Below are positions 27,075-36,505 of a stretch of DNA of 64,000 nucleotides, in pieces. Within the stretch, counting starts at the first letter, position 1. Each line of letters opens with the position of its first letter. The DNA comes from Conexibacter arvalis (GTDB taxonomy: Bacteria; Actinomycetota; Thermoleophilia; Solirubrobacterales; Solirubrobacteraceae), in assembly GCF_014199525.1 (NCBI RefSeq), contig NZ_JACHNU010000001.1, positions 1,156,182 to 1,220,181 on the forward strand, written 5' to 3'. The notes beneath the pieces were generated by a model. That model did no database searches, had not been told where the DNA came from, and was given only the letters and a program-made list of their open reading frames with translations. The position numbers and the translations under genes were made by a program.

Positions 27075-27989
27075 TTATCGGTGCAAAGGTGGCGCCGCCG
27101 TCGGCGCCACCGGGCCGCGGGCGTCGGCCATCGGCAGGCGCGGGTCGGTCGGCTGACCCTCCCAGCTGGCGCGGACCCAGGCGTGGGCCGGGTCGTCGAA
27201 GAAGGCGAGCGAGCGCGCGCCCGCGGGGCCGGCGAGGACGTTGAGGTAGTAGAGGTCGTAGCCGGGCAGCGCCACGCACGGACCGTGGTAGCCGCGCGGG
27301 ATCAGGAAGGCGTCGCCGTGGCCGACCTCGACGGTCGCGTCGATCTCGCCGTCGGCGGTGTAGGTGCGGTGGAGGCCGACGCCGCCGGGCGAGCGCAGCT
27401 CGAAGTAGTAGATCTCCTCCAGCACCGCCTGGCCGCGGCCGCTCGGCTCGTCGTCGTCGTGCTTGTGCGGCGGGTAGGAGGAGGTGTTGCCCTCCGGCGT
27501 CAGCAGCTCGACGCAGGTCAGCCGGTCGGTCTCGAACGCGTCCGGGTGGAGGAAGTTGTTGACCTGGCGGGTCGCCGAGCCGGCGCCGCGCACCTCGACC
27601 GGCACCTCCTCGGCCGGGCCGTAGCGGACCGGCAGCCGTCTGCGCGCGTTCGCGTACGGCAGCGCCAGCCGCGCCGGCGCCGACCCGCGGTTGACGATCC
27701 GCGCCACGCAGTCGCGCGGGAGGTAGGCGAAGTCGGTCACGCGCGCGAACGGGTCGTCGCGGCCGATCAGCTCGATCCGCTCGCCGTCGGCCTCGACGAC
27801 GATCGCGCCGCCGGCGAGCGGCAGCACGGCGTGCTCGTCGGCCTCGGTCTCCAGCGTGCGGGCCTCGCCCGGCGCCAGCTCGACGACGCGCAGGCCGCAA
27901 TGGGCCCAGCCGGCGTCGGCCGGCGCGATGTGGAGCGGGTCGTCGCCGTCGCGGGCGCTGCCGGCGGGGCGGTGGAGGGGATGGGTCAC
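27075..27989 (-). CDS. iolB: 5-deoxy-glucuronate isomerase
   Basis: A 304-residue bicupin enzyme that converts 5-deoxy-D-glucuronate to 2-deoxy-5-keto-gluconate in inositol catabolism. Family signatures include RQVNNFLHPD, LLTPEGNTSSYPPHKHDDDE (metal-binding His and Glu), EEIYYFELRSPGG and DAFLIPRGYHGPCVALPGYD. The length is normal (about 270-300). The start is GTG at 27989, overlapping the TGA of iolC, so it is the last gene of a fully overlapping operon. The stop is 10 bases before the longest possible start of the proteasome-like gene, which could be transcribed by read-through. Confidence 0.95.
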   Translation of the reverse strand: MTHPLHRPAGSARDGDDPLHIAPADAGWAHCGLRVVELAPGEARTLETEADEHAVLPLAGGAIVVEADGERIELIGRDDPFARVTDFAYLPRDCVARIVNRGSAPARLALPYANARRRLPVRYGPAEEVPVEVRGAGSATRQVNNFLHPDAFETDRLTCVELLTPEGNTSSYPPHKHDDDEPSGRGQAVLEEIYYFELRSPGGVGLHRTYTADGEIDATVEVGHGDAFLIPRGYHGPCVALPGYDLYYLNVLAGPAGARSLAFFDDPAHAWVRASWEGQPTDPRLPMADARGPVAPTAAPPLHR

Positions 27990-28930
27990 AGGTGGGCCTC
28001 GACTTCCTCGGCGGTGGGCATGGCGGCGGCGCACAGGAGGCGGCCGGCGACGATCGCGCCGGCGGCCGAGGCGAAGCGCAGCACGCGCTCCAGCGGCCAG
28101 CCGGCGAGCAGTCCGTGGCAGAGCGCGCCGCCGAAGGCGTCGCCGGCGCCGAGGCCGCAGACGACCTCGACCGGCGTCGCCGGCAGCTCGACGACCTCGC
28201 CGGCGCGCGTCGCGCCGAGCACGCCGGCCGGTCCCTGCTTGACGATCGCGATCTCGGGACCGAGCTCCAGCAGCGCCTGCGCCTGCTCGCGCGGCGGCAG
28301 GTCGCCGACGGCGACGGCCGCCTCGGCGCGGTTGCCGACGACGACGGTCGCGTGCCTGACCGCCTCCGCGGACCAGTCGGCGTGGCGCTCGCCCTCCGGC
28401 CACAGCATCGGGCGGTCGTCGAGGTCGTGGACGGCCAGCCGGCGGCGCCCCTCGCCGGTGCGGAGGTCGAGCGCCGTCAGCACGGCGGTGCGGCTCGGTT
28501 CGCGCGAGAGCCCGGTGCCGGTCGTCCACACCAGCCCGGCGGCGGCGATCGCGTCGGGGTCGAGCTGCTCGACCGACACTTCGAGGTCGGGCGCCGTCGG
28601 CTCGCGGTAGAACAGCAGCGGGAAGTCGTCGGGCGGGTGGACCTCGCAGAAGGTGACCGGCGTGCGCAGCCGCGGGTCGGTGCCGACCCAGCGGGCGTCG
28701 ACGCCGTACGCGGCGAGCGCCTCGCGGCAGTAGACGCCCCACGGGTCCTCGCCGACGCGCGTCACGACCGCGCTGCGGCGGCCGAGCCTCGCGGCGGCGA
28801 CCGCGACGTTCGTCGCGCTGCCGCCGAGGCCCTTGCGGAAGCTCTCGACGTCGGCGAGGCGGCGGCCGTGCTGCTCGGGGTAGAGATCGACGCCGATGCG
28901 GCCGATCGCGATCACGTCGAGCGCGCTCAC
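27986..28930 (-). CDS. iolC: 5-dehydro-2-deoxygluconokinase
   Basis: A 314-residue PfkB/ribokinase-family kinase that phosphorylates 2-deoxy-5-keto-gluconate. The N-terminus VIAIGRIGVDLYPEQHGRRL is the typical IolC opening, followed by FRKGLGGSATNVAVAAARLG and the anion-hole motif VCGLGAGDAFGGAL with the catalytic Asp. It lacks the C-terminal DUF2090 aldolase-like extension found on some IolC proteins. The start is GTG at 28930, overlapping the stop of iolE (GTGA). The downstream aldolase (IolJ) and IolA are not in the window. Confidence 0.94.
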   Translation of the reverse strand: MSALDVIAIGRIGVDLYPEQHGRRLADVESFRKGLGGSATNVAVAAARLGRRSAVVTRVGEDPWGVYCREALAAYGVDARWVGTDPRLRTPVTFCEVHPPDDFPLLFYREPTAPDLEVSVEQLDPDAIAAAGLVWTTGTGLSREPSRTAVLTALDLRTGEGRRRLAVHDLDDRPMLWPEGERHADWSAEAVRHATVVVGNRAEAAVAVGDLPPREQAQALLELGPEIAIVKQGPAGVLGATRAGEVVELPATPVEVVCGLGAGDAFGGALCHGLLAGWPLERVLRFASAAGAIVAGRLLCAAAMPTAEEVEAHL

Positions 28931-29808
28931 GCCGCCACCTCGCTCAGCAGCGCCCGCATCCGCTCGGCGCTGCGCCGCACGTCGACGACCGGGCCGCCGC
29001 CGGCCGGCGGCTCGGCGTCGAGCATCACGTCCTGCTCCAGCACGTACCAGCCGTCGTAGCCGGCGCCCTCCAGCAGCGCGACCAGCGCGGCGACGTCGAC
29101 GTCGCCGTCGCCGAGCGGCCGGTAGATGCCGGCGCGGACGGCCTCCGAGTAGGGCAGCTCGCCGCCGGCGACGCGCGCCGCCAGCGCGGCGTCGACGTCC
29201 TTCACGTGCACGTGCGCGACGCGGTCGGCGGCGGCCCGCGCGAGCGCGACCGGGTCGGCGCCGCCGACCATCAGGTGGCCGGTGTCGAGGCACAGCTCGA
29301 CCGCCGACCCCTCCAGCACGCGCTCGACCTGTTCGCGGCGCTCGACCAGCGTGCCGGCGTGGGGATGGAGCGCGCAGCGCACGCCGGCCTCCGCGCACAG
29401 CTCGCGGGCGGCGTCGAGGCCCTCCAGCAGCGCCGTCCAGCCGGCGTCGTCGAGCGCGCCGGCGGCGTCGTAGCCCTCCTCGCCGGTCGTTGCCGACAGC
29501 ACCAGCATCCGCGCGCCGGCCTCGGCCAGCAGCGCGGCGGCGCGGCGGACCGGCGCCAGCCCGCCGGGCAGGTGGAGCGCCGCCGGCACGAAGGCGCCGA
29601 CCAGCGCCATGTCGCCGCGCGCCAGCAGCGCGGCGGCGGCGCGCGGGTCGGTCGGCAGGAAGCCCTCCGGCCCGGCCTCGGTCGCGTGCAGGCCGAGCGC
29701 GCGCATCTCCTCCAGCACCCGCGCGGGCTCCAGCTGGACGCCCCAGCCGGGCACCTCGCAGACGCCCCAGGAGATCGGCGCCGCGGCGATCCGCTCGACG
29801 GCGCTCAT
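28927..29808 (-). CDS. iolE: Inosose dehydratase-like TIM-barrel protein
   Basis: A 293-residue xylose-isomerase-like TIM barrel. It begins with RIAAAPISWGVCEVPGWGVQ, the IolE hallmark, and carries metal-binding residues in CALHPHAGTLVE, ELCLDTGHLMVGG, VAHVHVKDVD and WYVLEQD. IolE dehydrates scyllo-inosose (2-keto-myo-inositol) to the trione used by IolD. Length and position in the operon agree. The start ATG at 29808 overlaps the stop of the dehydrogenase gene (ATGA). An isomerase role (IolH/IolI-like) is a less likely alternative, because the N-terminal signature favours IolE. Confidence 0.88.
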   Translation of the reverse strand: MSAVERIAAAPISWGVCEVPGWGVQLEPARVLEEMRALGLHATEAGPEGFLPTDPRAAAALLARGDMALVGAFVPAALHLPGGLAPVRRAAALLAEAGARMLVLSATTGEEGYDAAGALDDAGWTALLEGLDAARELCAEAGVRCALHPHAGTLVERREQVERVLEGSAVELCLDTGHLMVGGADPVALARAAADRVAHVHVKDVDAALAARVAGGELPYSEAVRAGIYRPLGDGDVDVAALVALLEGAGYDGWYVLEQDVMLDAEPPAGGGPVVDVRRSAERMRALLSEVAA

Positions 29809-30860
29809 GCGGCGCGCGCGAGGTCGACGACGGCCTTGACGACGCTGTCGCCGCGGACCGCCTCCAGCGTCGCCGGCAGCTCGTCGAGGCCGACCCAGTG
29901 GGAGATCAGCGGCGTGAGGTCGACGACGCCCGACTCCAGCAGCCGGATCGTCGCCGGGAAGGTGTGGTCGCCGATGTAGGTGCCGAAGACGACCAGCTCG
30001 CGGCGGGTGATCTCGACCTGCGGCACCTCGCCGTGGGCGCGCGCGTCCATCCCGAACAGCAGCACCCGTCCGCGCGGCGCGGCGTGCCCGATGGCGGCCG
30101 GCAGCTGGCTGCCGACGGCGTCGACGACGACGTCGGCGCCGACGGCGGTCCCGAGCGCGGCCTCCAGCGCCTCCGCGAAGCCCTCCGCGCGCGGGTCGAG
30201 CGCCGCGCTCGCGCCGATCCGCAGCGCGATCTCGCGGCGCAGCTCGCCCGGCTCGACGACCACGACGCGGCTGGCGCCGCCGGCGCGCAGCAGCGCCGCG
30301 AACATCAGCCCGATCGCGCCGGCGCCGAGCACGACGGCGGTCTCGCCGGGGACGAGGCGGGCCTGCTCGATCCCGTTGTAGACGCACGACAGCGGCTCGA
30401 CGAGCGCGGCGACCCGCGCCGGGAGCGCGTCGGAGATCCGGTGGCAGGCGTGGGCCGGCGCGACGACGTGCGACGCCATCCCGCCGTCGCGGAAGATGCC
30501 GATCGTCGTGAACCGCTCGCAGTGGGCGAGCAGCCCGCGCTTGCAGGCGTCGCAGCCGCCGCAGTTGAGGTTGGGGGCGACGACGACGCGGTCGCCGACG
30601 GCGACGTCGAGCGCCTCCGGGCCGACCTCCGCGATCCGGCCGACCAGCTCGTGGCCGAGCACGCAGCCGGCCTTCGCCGGGTGGCCGGGCGGGTCGGCGA
30701 GGATGTGGACGTCGGTGCCGCAGACGCCGCACGCCTCGACCGCGATCAGCACCTCGTCGGGCGCCGCGATCGCGGGCACCGGCCGCTCGCCGAGCACCAG
30801 CCTGCCGGGGCCCTCGAAGATCGCGGCGCGCATCGTGCGCGCCGAGGTGGCGGTGGTCAT
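29805..30860 (-). CDS. Zinc-dependent medium-chain dehydrogenase in the inositol operon
   Basis: A 351-residue MDR alcohol dehydrogenase of the sorbitol/threonine dehydrogenase type. Catalytic zinc ligands are in EACGVCGTDVH and GHELVGRI; the structural zinc Cys set is in NLNCGGCDACKRGLLAHC; the NAD-binding site is VVLGAGAIGLMFAALL. It lies between iolD and iolE with 4-base overlaps on both sides. No Gfo/Idh/MocA-type IolG is present in the window, so this enzyme is a good candidate for the inositol or inosose oxidation step (inference). Alternatively it oxidises another polyol that feeds the pathway. Confidence 0.88.
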   Translation of the reverse strand: MTTATSARTMRAAIFEGPGRLVLGERPVPAIAAPDEVLIAVEACGVCGTDVHILADPPGHPAKAGCVLGHELVGRIAEVGPEALDVAVGDRVVVAPNLNCGGCDACKRGLLAHCERFTTIGIFRDGGMASHVVAPAHACHRISDALPARVAALVEPLSCVYNGIEQARLVPGETAVVLGAGAIGLMFAALLRAGGASRVVVVEPGELRREIALRIGASAALDPRAEGFAEALEAALGTAVGADVVVDAVGSQLPAAIGHAAPRGRVLLFGMDARAHGEVPQVEITRRELVVFGTYIGDHTFPATIRLLESGVVDLTPLISHWVGLDELPATLEAVRGDSVVKAVVDLARAA

Positions 30861-32950
30861 CGGGCGACCTCTCTCTCGGTGGCGGTGGATCGGGCGGCGG
30901 CCGGTGCGGCGGCGGGCGGGGCCGGAACGGGGGCCGGCGGGGCGGCGTCGGCGGGCGGGGCGGCGGGGTCGGCGGCGGGTTCGGCCGCGTCGGGGCGCGA
31001 GGCGGTCCCGTCGGCCGGTGGGCCGTGGAAGCGCTGCAGGCGGGCGCGGTCGGCCTCGTACTCGGCCCGCAGCCGCTGCACGACGGGGTCGCCGGAGACC
31101 TCGGAGGGAGCGACGTCCCACCACACGCCGGCGCCCGGCAGGTCGACGTGCGGCAGCGTCTCGGCGACGACCACGGCGGAACCGTCGTGGGCGCGGGCGG
31201 CATCGAGCGCGGCGCGCAGCTCCCGCGGCGTCCGCGCCCGCCAGGCGCGCGCGCCGAGCCCCTCGGCGACGCGCGCGAGGTCGAGCGGCAGGTAGTCGCC
31301 GTCGAGGCGGCCGCCCGCCGTCGCGCCGCCGCTCGCCGCCGCGTCGCCCGCCGCCGCGCCGCCCCCGCTCGCCCCGTCGCGGGCGCGGAACTCGTTGCCG
31401 AACGAGCGGCCGGCCCGCATCATCTGCAGCCGGCGGATCACCTGGAAGCCGTGGTTCTCGCTGATCACGACGGTGATCGGCAGCCGCTCCTGCAGCGCCG
31501 TCGCCAGCTCCGAGGGCGCCATCAGGAAGGTGCCGTCGCCGATCAGCGCGATCACCTCGCCGGCCTCGCCCTGCGCCATCCGCACGCCGAGCGCCGCCGG
31601 CAGCTCGTAGCCCATGCAGGAGAAGCCGAACTCGATGTGGGCGTGGCGGCCGCCGGTCGCGTCCCACGCCTTCAGCACGTCGCCGGGCGGACCGCCGGCG
31701 GCGGCGATCAACGTGTCGCCGGGGCGGGCCGCCTCCTGCAGCACGCCGAGCAGCCGGCCCTGGCTCATCCCCTCCGGCCGGTCCTCGAACAGCGCCGCGG
31801 CGCGGGCCTGCGCCCACGCCGCGGCGCGTTCCTCGACGGCCGCTCGGTACGTCGCCGAGGGTGAGCGGCCGCCGTCGGCGAGCGCCGCGTTCAGCGCTCG
31901 CAGCGTGTCGCGGGCGTCGGACTCGAGCGCGAGCGCGCCCTGCTTATGCGCGTCGCGGCCGTCAACGTTGATTGCGACGAAGCGCACGTCGGGGTGCTGG
32001 AAGAGCGACTGCGACGCGGTCGGGAAGTCGGTCAGGCGGGTGCCGACGGCGATCACGAGGTCGGCCTCGGCGGCGACCGCGTTGGTCGCCGGCGTCCCCT
32101 CCAGGCCGATCCCGCCGAGCGCCCACCAGGCCGCCTCGCGCACGGCGCCCTTGCCGGCGAAGGTCTCGGCGACGGGGACGCCGAACCGCTCGCCGAGCTG
32201 CTCCAGCTCCGCCTGCGCGTCGCTGTAGAGGACGCCGCCGCCGGCGATCGCGAGCGGCCGCTCGGCCCGCGCGATCAGCGCCGCCGCCTCGGCGACCGTC
32301 GCCGGCTCGGGCTGCGGGCGGCCGATCCGCCAGGTCCGCTCGGCGAACAGCTCGGCGGGGAAGTCGTACGCCTCCGACTGGACGTCCTGCGGCAGCGACA
32401 GCACGACCGCGCCGGTCTCGCGCACGCTGGTCAGCACGCGCATCGCCTCCGGCAGCGCGGTCACGAGCTGCTCGGGGCGCTGGATCCGGTCGAACAGTCG
32501 CGCGACCGGGCGGAAGGCGTCGTTGACGGAGAGGTCGAGCGCGCTCGGCGCCTCGAGCTGCTGGAGGACCGGGCCCTGCCGGCGCGTCGCGTAGGTGTCG
32601 GAGGCGAGCAGCAGCAGCGGCAGCCGGTTGATCGTCGCCAGCGCGGCGGCCGTGACCATGTTGGTCGAGCCCGGGCCGATCGAGGCGGCGCACGCGAGCG
32701 TCTGACGGCGGCGGGTCGCCTTCGCGAAGGCGGTCGCGGCGTGGGCCATCGACTGCTCGTGGCGGGCCTGCAGGTAGGGGAGGCCGGCGCCGTGCTCCTC
32801 CAGCGCCTGTCCGAGGCCGGCGACGTTGCCGTGGCCGAAGATGCCGAACAGGGCCGGCACGAGGCGGCGGCGGTCGCCGTCGCGCTCGCTGTGCTGAGCG
32901 GACAGGTACCGCACGATCGCTTGGGCGGTGGTCAGGCGGACGGTGGGCAC
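30857..32950 (-). CDS. iolD: 3D-(3,5/4)-trihydroxycyclohexane-1,2-dione acylhydrolase
   Basis: A 697-residue ThDP-dependent enzyme that opens the inositol-derived ring. It has the N-terminal LFGIFGHGNVAGLGQAL and ARHEQSMAHAA (catalytic Glu), a middle domain, and the C-terminal ThDP/Mg motif from GDGTFLM to ENHGFQVI. Two features are odd: a Gly/Ala-rich insertion (about residues 525-548) soon after the ThDP motif, and an Ala/Pro-rich tail over roughly the last 50 residues. Both look disordered. The start is GTG at 32950 with a well placed GAGGAG. It is the first gene of iolD-MDR-iolE-iolC-iolB; the 156-bp gap to the divergent lmbE-type gene should hold the promoters. Confidence 0.94.
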   Translation of the reverse strand: MPTVRLTTAQAIVRYLSAQHSERDGDRRRLVPALFGIFGHGNVAGLGQALEEHGAGLPYLQARHEQSMAHAATAFAKATRRRQTLACAASIGPGSTNMVTAAALATINRLPLLLLASDTYATRRQGPVLQQLEAPSALDLSVNDAFRPVARLFDRIQRPEQLVTALPEAMRVLTSVRETGAVVLSLPQDVQSEAYDFPAELFAERTWRIGRPQPEPATVAEAAALIARAERPLAIAGGGVLYSDAQAELEQLGERFGVPVAETFAGKGAVREAAWWALGGIGLEGTPATNAVAAEADLVIAVGTRLTDFPTASQSLFQHPDVRFVAINVDGRDAHKQGALALESDARDTLRALNAALADGGRSPSATYRAAVEERAAAWAQARAAALFEDRPEGMSQGRLLGVLQEAARPGDTLIAAAGGPPGDVLKAWDATGGRHAHIEFGFSCMGYELPAALGVRMAQGEAGEVIALIGDGTFLMAPSELATALQERLPITVVISENHGFQVIRRLQMMRAGRSFGNEFRARDGASGGGAAAGDAAASGGATAGGRLDGDYLPLDLARVAEGLGARAWRARTPRELRAALDAARAHDGSAVVVAETLPHVDLPGAGVWWDVAPSEVSGDPVVQRLRAEYEADRARLQRFHGPPADGTASRPDAAEPAADPAAPPADAAPPAPVPAPPAAAPAAARSTATEREVAR

Positions 32951-33106
32951 GACCGGTCTCTCCTCGGACGGGCGGGGTCAGTGACAGCTGACAACAGCTC
33001 TGGACAAAAACTAACACCATGATGTTCGGACGTGGTAGAAGTGTTGCGTCCATGTGAGAGAGATGTGGTCGGGCGCCGGGGCCGACCGGTCCGCGAAGGG
33101 AGATTC
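32951..33106. promoter_or_regulatory. Divergent control region between iolD and the LmbE gene
   Basis: 156 bp containing both start regions. It includes repeated ACAGCT words around 32983-32999 (a near-palindromic TGACAGCTGACA) and AACACCATGATGTT (33013-33026), an imperfect AACA...TGTT inverted repeat that ends in TGTTCGGA. Ribosome-binding sites are clear: GAGGAG for iolD and GAAGGGAG before the ATG at 33107. No good -35/-10 pair is evident by eye. The binding proteins are unknown; the DeoR regulator at 36506 is one candidate. Confidence 0.45.
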
Positions 33107-36100
33107 ATGGAAGGTCGCTGGACAGTCGTACGGAGAGCCGGAGCGCTGGTCGCGCTCGGCGCCGCCGCTGCGCTGGCCGCCGCCGCGTCGCCCGCCGCAG
33201 CGGCGGAGGAGCCGGCGAAGCTCAACGCGATGTTCATCGGCGCCCACCCCGACGACGAGGCCGGCCTGCTGCCGACCTACGGCATCTGGGACGAGGCGTT
33301 CGGGGTCCGCACCGGCGTCATCACGGTGACGCGCGGCGAGGGCGGCGGGAACGCCGCCGGCCTGGAGGAGGGCGCGCCGCTCGGCATCCTGCGCGAGCGC
33401 GAGGAGCGCCGCGCGGTCGGCCGCGCCGGCATCCGCAACATCTACAACCTCGACCTGCAGGACTTCTTCTACACCTACTCGGTCCCGCTCACGAGACAGG
33501 TGTGGAACTACGACGTGGCGCTCGAGCGCACCGTCCGCGTGATCCGCCAGACCCGGCCCGACGTCGTCGTGACGATGAACCAGATGCCCTCCCCCGGGCA
33601 GCACGGCAACCACATCGCCGCCGCCTGGCTCGCCTACGAGGCCTACAACCTCGCCGGCGACCCCTCCGCCTATCCGACGCAGCTCCTCACCGAGGGGCTG
33701 AGACCGTGGCGGATCAAGGCCGTCTACCAGTCCGGCGGCACCGTCACCGGCTCGCCGGCGACCGGCCAGGCGTGCGAGACCACCTACACGCCGGCGCCCG
33801 GCAGCGAGGTCTACCGCGTCTGGCAGGGCCGTCGCTCGACCTCGCCCGACCCGCACAACAGAGGCAAGACGTGGGCGCAGATCGCCGTCGAGGGCAACCG
33901 CGAGTACGTCTCGCAGGGCCGCGCCGGCCGCGCCGACAACGCCAACCCGCCGGAGAGCCTTGGCTGCCAGCAGCTGCGGCTGATGGTCTCGCGCGTCCCG
34001 CACGACCCCGACGTGCGCCGCGCCGACGGCGCGCTCGTCGGCGCCGCCGTCGCGCAGCCGGGCGGCTTCCGCCTCGGCACCGAGCTCGAGCTCGACACGA
34101 GCAGCTACGAGGTGCTGCCGGGCCAGCCGTTCACGCTGACGGCGACGGTCCGCTCGACGCAGGAGCTCGACGACGCGCAGATCCGCCTCGAGCTGCCCGA
34201 CGGCTGGAGCGGCGGCGCCGCGCAGGCCGTCGGCGCGCCCAACCGCGACGGCGAGTCGAAGGTCCGATTCACCGTGACGCCCTCCGACAGCGTCGCCGCC
34301 AACGCCACCACCCGCCTGTACGCGGTGATGGAGCAGGGCGGCCGCAGCGGCCGCAACGGCATCGTCGTGCGCGTCGCGCCGCCGGTGCGCGGCGAGCTGG
34401 AGCCGCGCAGAACGGTCGCCGACTACCGCGCGTGGCTGGCCGACCAGGACCTCGAGCAGCTCGGCGACACCGTCACGCCGGTCTTCTCGCTCGGCGTCGG
34501 CGAGTCCAAGACGGTGAACGTCAGGGTCCGCAACCACTCCGACCAGACCGAGTCGGGCACGGTCAGACTCGACGTGCCGGCCGGCTTCGCCGTCGATCAG
34601 GCGACCAAGCCCTACAGCGGCCTCGCCGCCGGCGAGGAGACCGCGGTCGCGTTCACCGTGACGAACACGGACACGTCGCTTCCGACCGGCAACGTCCGAC
34701 AGGACGGCGAGTCGAGCGCGCCGTCGTACCCGCTCACGATCACGACGACCTCGACGGCGACGCCGGGGAGCGGCGAGATGAGCGGCGCGATCGACCTCGT
34801 CCCGGTCACGGTCGTGCCCAGAGCGGAGGTCGAGCCGACGCTCGACGGTGAGTTCTCCGCCGCCAAGTACCCGGGCCAGCCGATCGACCTCTCCAAGACG
34901 TGGGAGGGCTCGGCCGCCGCCGGCAGAACGAAGGCGAGAGGGGTCGCCCACGCCTCATGGCACGGCGACGCGCTGTACATGCACGTCAGCGTCGAGGACG
35001 ACACGCTCGGCACCGTCCTCGCGCCCGAGGACGCCAAGCGCCACTGGCGCGCCGACGCGGTCGAGATCGCGATCGACCCGCAGCCGGAGTCGTTCGACAC
35101 CGGCACGACGTTCAAGGTCGGCGTCTTCCCGACGACGACCGACGGCAGACCGGCCGCCTACCGCGACGCCGACGGCTACCAGGGCCCGATCTCCGAGACC
35201 GCGCCCGGGATGAGAGTCGTCTCCAGGATCGACACCGAGAACTACCGCGGCTACGAGCTGGAGGTGAAGATCCCGTTCGCCGACCTCCCGGCCGCCGCGC
35301 GCAGCGACTGGACCGGGCTGAACGTCTTCATCTACGACTCCGACACGCAGGACAAGGTCGGGCAGTCGCGCCAGGGCTGGTCGACGTTCGGCGGCGTCCA
35401 GGCCGACCCGTACCGCTGGGGCCACGCCAAGCTCGACGGCTACTCCGCGCCGCCGGAGCTGCCGACGACGCCGGTTGACCCGACGCTCGTTCTGGAGGCG
35501 GCGCAGAGCCTGCTGTCGCCGCAGTCGATCCTGCAGGCGGCCGTCGACGGGACCGGCCTCGGCGGCGCCAAGCGGGCGCCGAGCGACGCGACGCTGCGCG
35601 TCAGCGGCGAGCCGAAGCTCGTCGGCGACGAGGTCGTCGTCTCGCTGGTGGCGACCGGGCCCGGCACGGCGAACGTCTTCGTCACCGACGCCGGCGCCGG
35701 CCGTCCCGACCCGCGTGGGACCGACCCGAACCTCTACGGGGCGGAGAAGGTGCTCGGCTCCGAGACCGGTCTGCTCGTGCCGGCCGCCGGCCGCGTGATG
35801 CAGGTGCGGATCCCGCTCGACGCCGCCGCGCGCGACGCCGTCAGGGCCGAGGGCGCGCTCGTGCTGCTCTCCTACGAGGCGCGCGCGGGCGGCACGACGC
35901 CGCTGGCGATCGGCCTGCCGGCCGACGACGGCTCGGTCCCGCCGGTCGGCGAGCCGGGCCCCGAAGGTCCGCAGGGCCCGGCCGGCCCGGAGGGCCCGCA
36001 GGGTCCCGCCGGCCCGAGCGGCCCCGCCGGCCCGCAGGGCGATCCCGGCCCGGTCGGCGCGACCGGCCTGCAGGGCCCGGCCGGCCCGCAGGGCGCGACC

Positions 36101-36391
36101 GGCCCGCGGGGGCCGGCCGGCAGAGACGGCCGGAACGCCCCGCTGCCGAAGGTCACGTGCAGGCTGGTGCGCAGAAAGCGCGCGGTGACCGGCGTGCGCT
36201 GCACGGTCAAGGCGGCCCGCTCCGCGACGCGCGTCGTCGCCAAGCGCGGCAAGCGGACCGTCGCGAAGGCGTCGGCACGCAAGGGCGTCGCGCGGCTGAC
36301 GCTGCCGGCCCGCTCCAAGCGGGTGACGTTCAAGGCGCTCGACCGCCGCGGCAAGGTCGTCGGCTCCGCGGGGGTGCGCGTCCGCCGCTAG
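33107..36391 (+). CDS. Secreted LmbE/PIG-L-type deacetylase with CBM-like and collagen-like regions
   Basis: A 1094-residue exported protein. A signal peptide (about 1-33, ending ASPAAAA) is followed by a PIG-L/LmbE N-deacetylase domain (about 37-320) with metal site AHPDDE (46-51) and H166-G-N-H169. Then come beta-sandwich regions like NPCBM-associated (NEW3) domains (about 325-560), a CBM9/DOMON-like region (about 565-780; [28 protein letters not shown]), an unassigned region, 21 Gly-X-Y triplets (948-1010), and a basic tail with two Cys. The last resembles wall-associated tails of Solirubrobacterales exoproteins. ATG at 33107 is set by GAAGGGAG and the signal peptide. It likely deacetylates N-acetylated sugars outside the cell, upstream of the amino-sugar operon. 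AGA Arg codons are frequent. Confidence 0.85.
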   Translation: MEGRWTVVRRAGALVALGAAAALAAAASPAAAAEEPAKLNAMFIGAHPDDEAGLLPTYGIWDEAFGVRTGVITVTRGEGGGNAAGLEEGAPLGILREREERRAVGRAGIRNIYNLDLQDFFYTYSVPLTRQVWNYDVALERTVRVIRQTRPDVVVTMNQMPSPGQHGNHIAAAWLAYEAYNLAGDPSAYPTQLLTEGLRPWRIKAVYQSGGTVTGSPATGQACETTYTPAPGSEVYRVWQGRRSTSPDPHNRGKTWAQIAVEGNREYVSQGRAGRADNANPPESLGCQQLRLMVSRVPHDPDVRRADGALVGAAVAQPGGFRLGTELELDTSSYEVLPGQPFTLTATVRSTQELDDAQIRLELPDGWSGGAAQAVGAPNRDGESKVRFTVTPSDSVAANATTRLYAVMEQGGRSGRNGIVVRVAPPVRGELEPRRTVADYRAWLADQDLEQLGDTVTPVFSLGVGESKTVNVRVRNHSDQTESGTVRLDVPAGFAVDQATKPYSGLAAGEETAVAFTVTNTDTSLPTGNVRQDGESSAPSYPLTITTTSTATPGSGEMSGAIDLVPVTVVPRAEVEPTLDGEFSAAKYPGQPIDLSKTWEGSAAAGRTKARGVAHASWHGDALYMHVSVEDDTLGTVLAPEDAKRHWRADAVEIAIDPQPESFDTGTTFKVGVFPTTTDGRPAAYRDADGYQGPISETAPGMRVVSRIDTENYRGYELEVKIPFADLPAAARSDWTGLNVFIYDSDTQDKVGQSRQGWSTFGGVQADPYRWGHAKLDGYSAPPELPTTPVDPTLVLEAAQSLLSPQSILQAAVDGTGLGGAKRAPSDATLRVSGEPKLVGDEVVVSLVATGPGTANVFVTDAGAGRPDPRGTDPNLYGAEKVLGSETGLLVPAAGRVMQVRIPLDAAARDAVRAEGALVLLSYEARAGGTTPLAIGLPADDGSVPPVGEPGPEGPQGPAGPEGPQGPAGPSGPAGPQGDPGPVGATGLQGPAGPQGATGPRGPAGRDGRNAPLPKVTCRLVRRKRAVTGVRCTVKAARSATRVVAKRGKRTVAKASARKGVARLTLPARSKRVTFKALDRRGKVVGSAGVRVRR
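35948..36136 (+). repeat. Collagen-like Gly-X-Y coding repeat, 21 triplets
   Basis: Residues 948-1010 of the LmbE-type protein are an unbroken Gly-Xaa-Yaa run, mostly GPQ, GPA and GPE. The DNA shows a 9-base periodic pattern (ggc ccg ...). It encodes a likely triple-helical stalk, which would imply a trimeric surface protein. Confidence 0.9.
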
Positions 36392-36410
36392 ACCGCCCGG
36401 TCACACGATC

Positions 36411-36444
36411 GCACCGGCCGGGCGCCCATGCGCTCGGCCGGTGC
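36411..36444. terminator. GC-rich inverted repeat after the LmbE gene
   Basis: Perfect 10-bp arms GCACCGGCCG (36411-36420) and CGGCCGGTGC (36435-36444) with a 14-base loop, about 20 bases after the stop at 36391 and before the DeoR gene. It has no U-tract. It probably ends or weakens transcription of the deacetylase gene, separating it from the downstream operon. Confidence 0.5.
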
Positions 36445-36505
36445 CCAACACTTTCGAACAGTTGCTTGTTGACCAGTGAATGAATCTGTGCCCATAGTCC
36501 CGCCC

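Noticed and set aside
35948-36136. Non-coding tandem repeat
   Set aside because: The periodicity is fully explained by in-frame Gly-X-Y codons of the LmbE-type protein.
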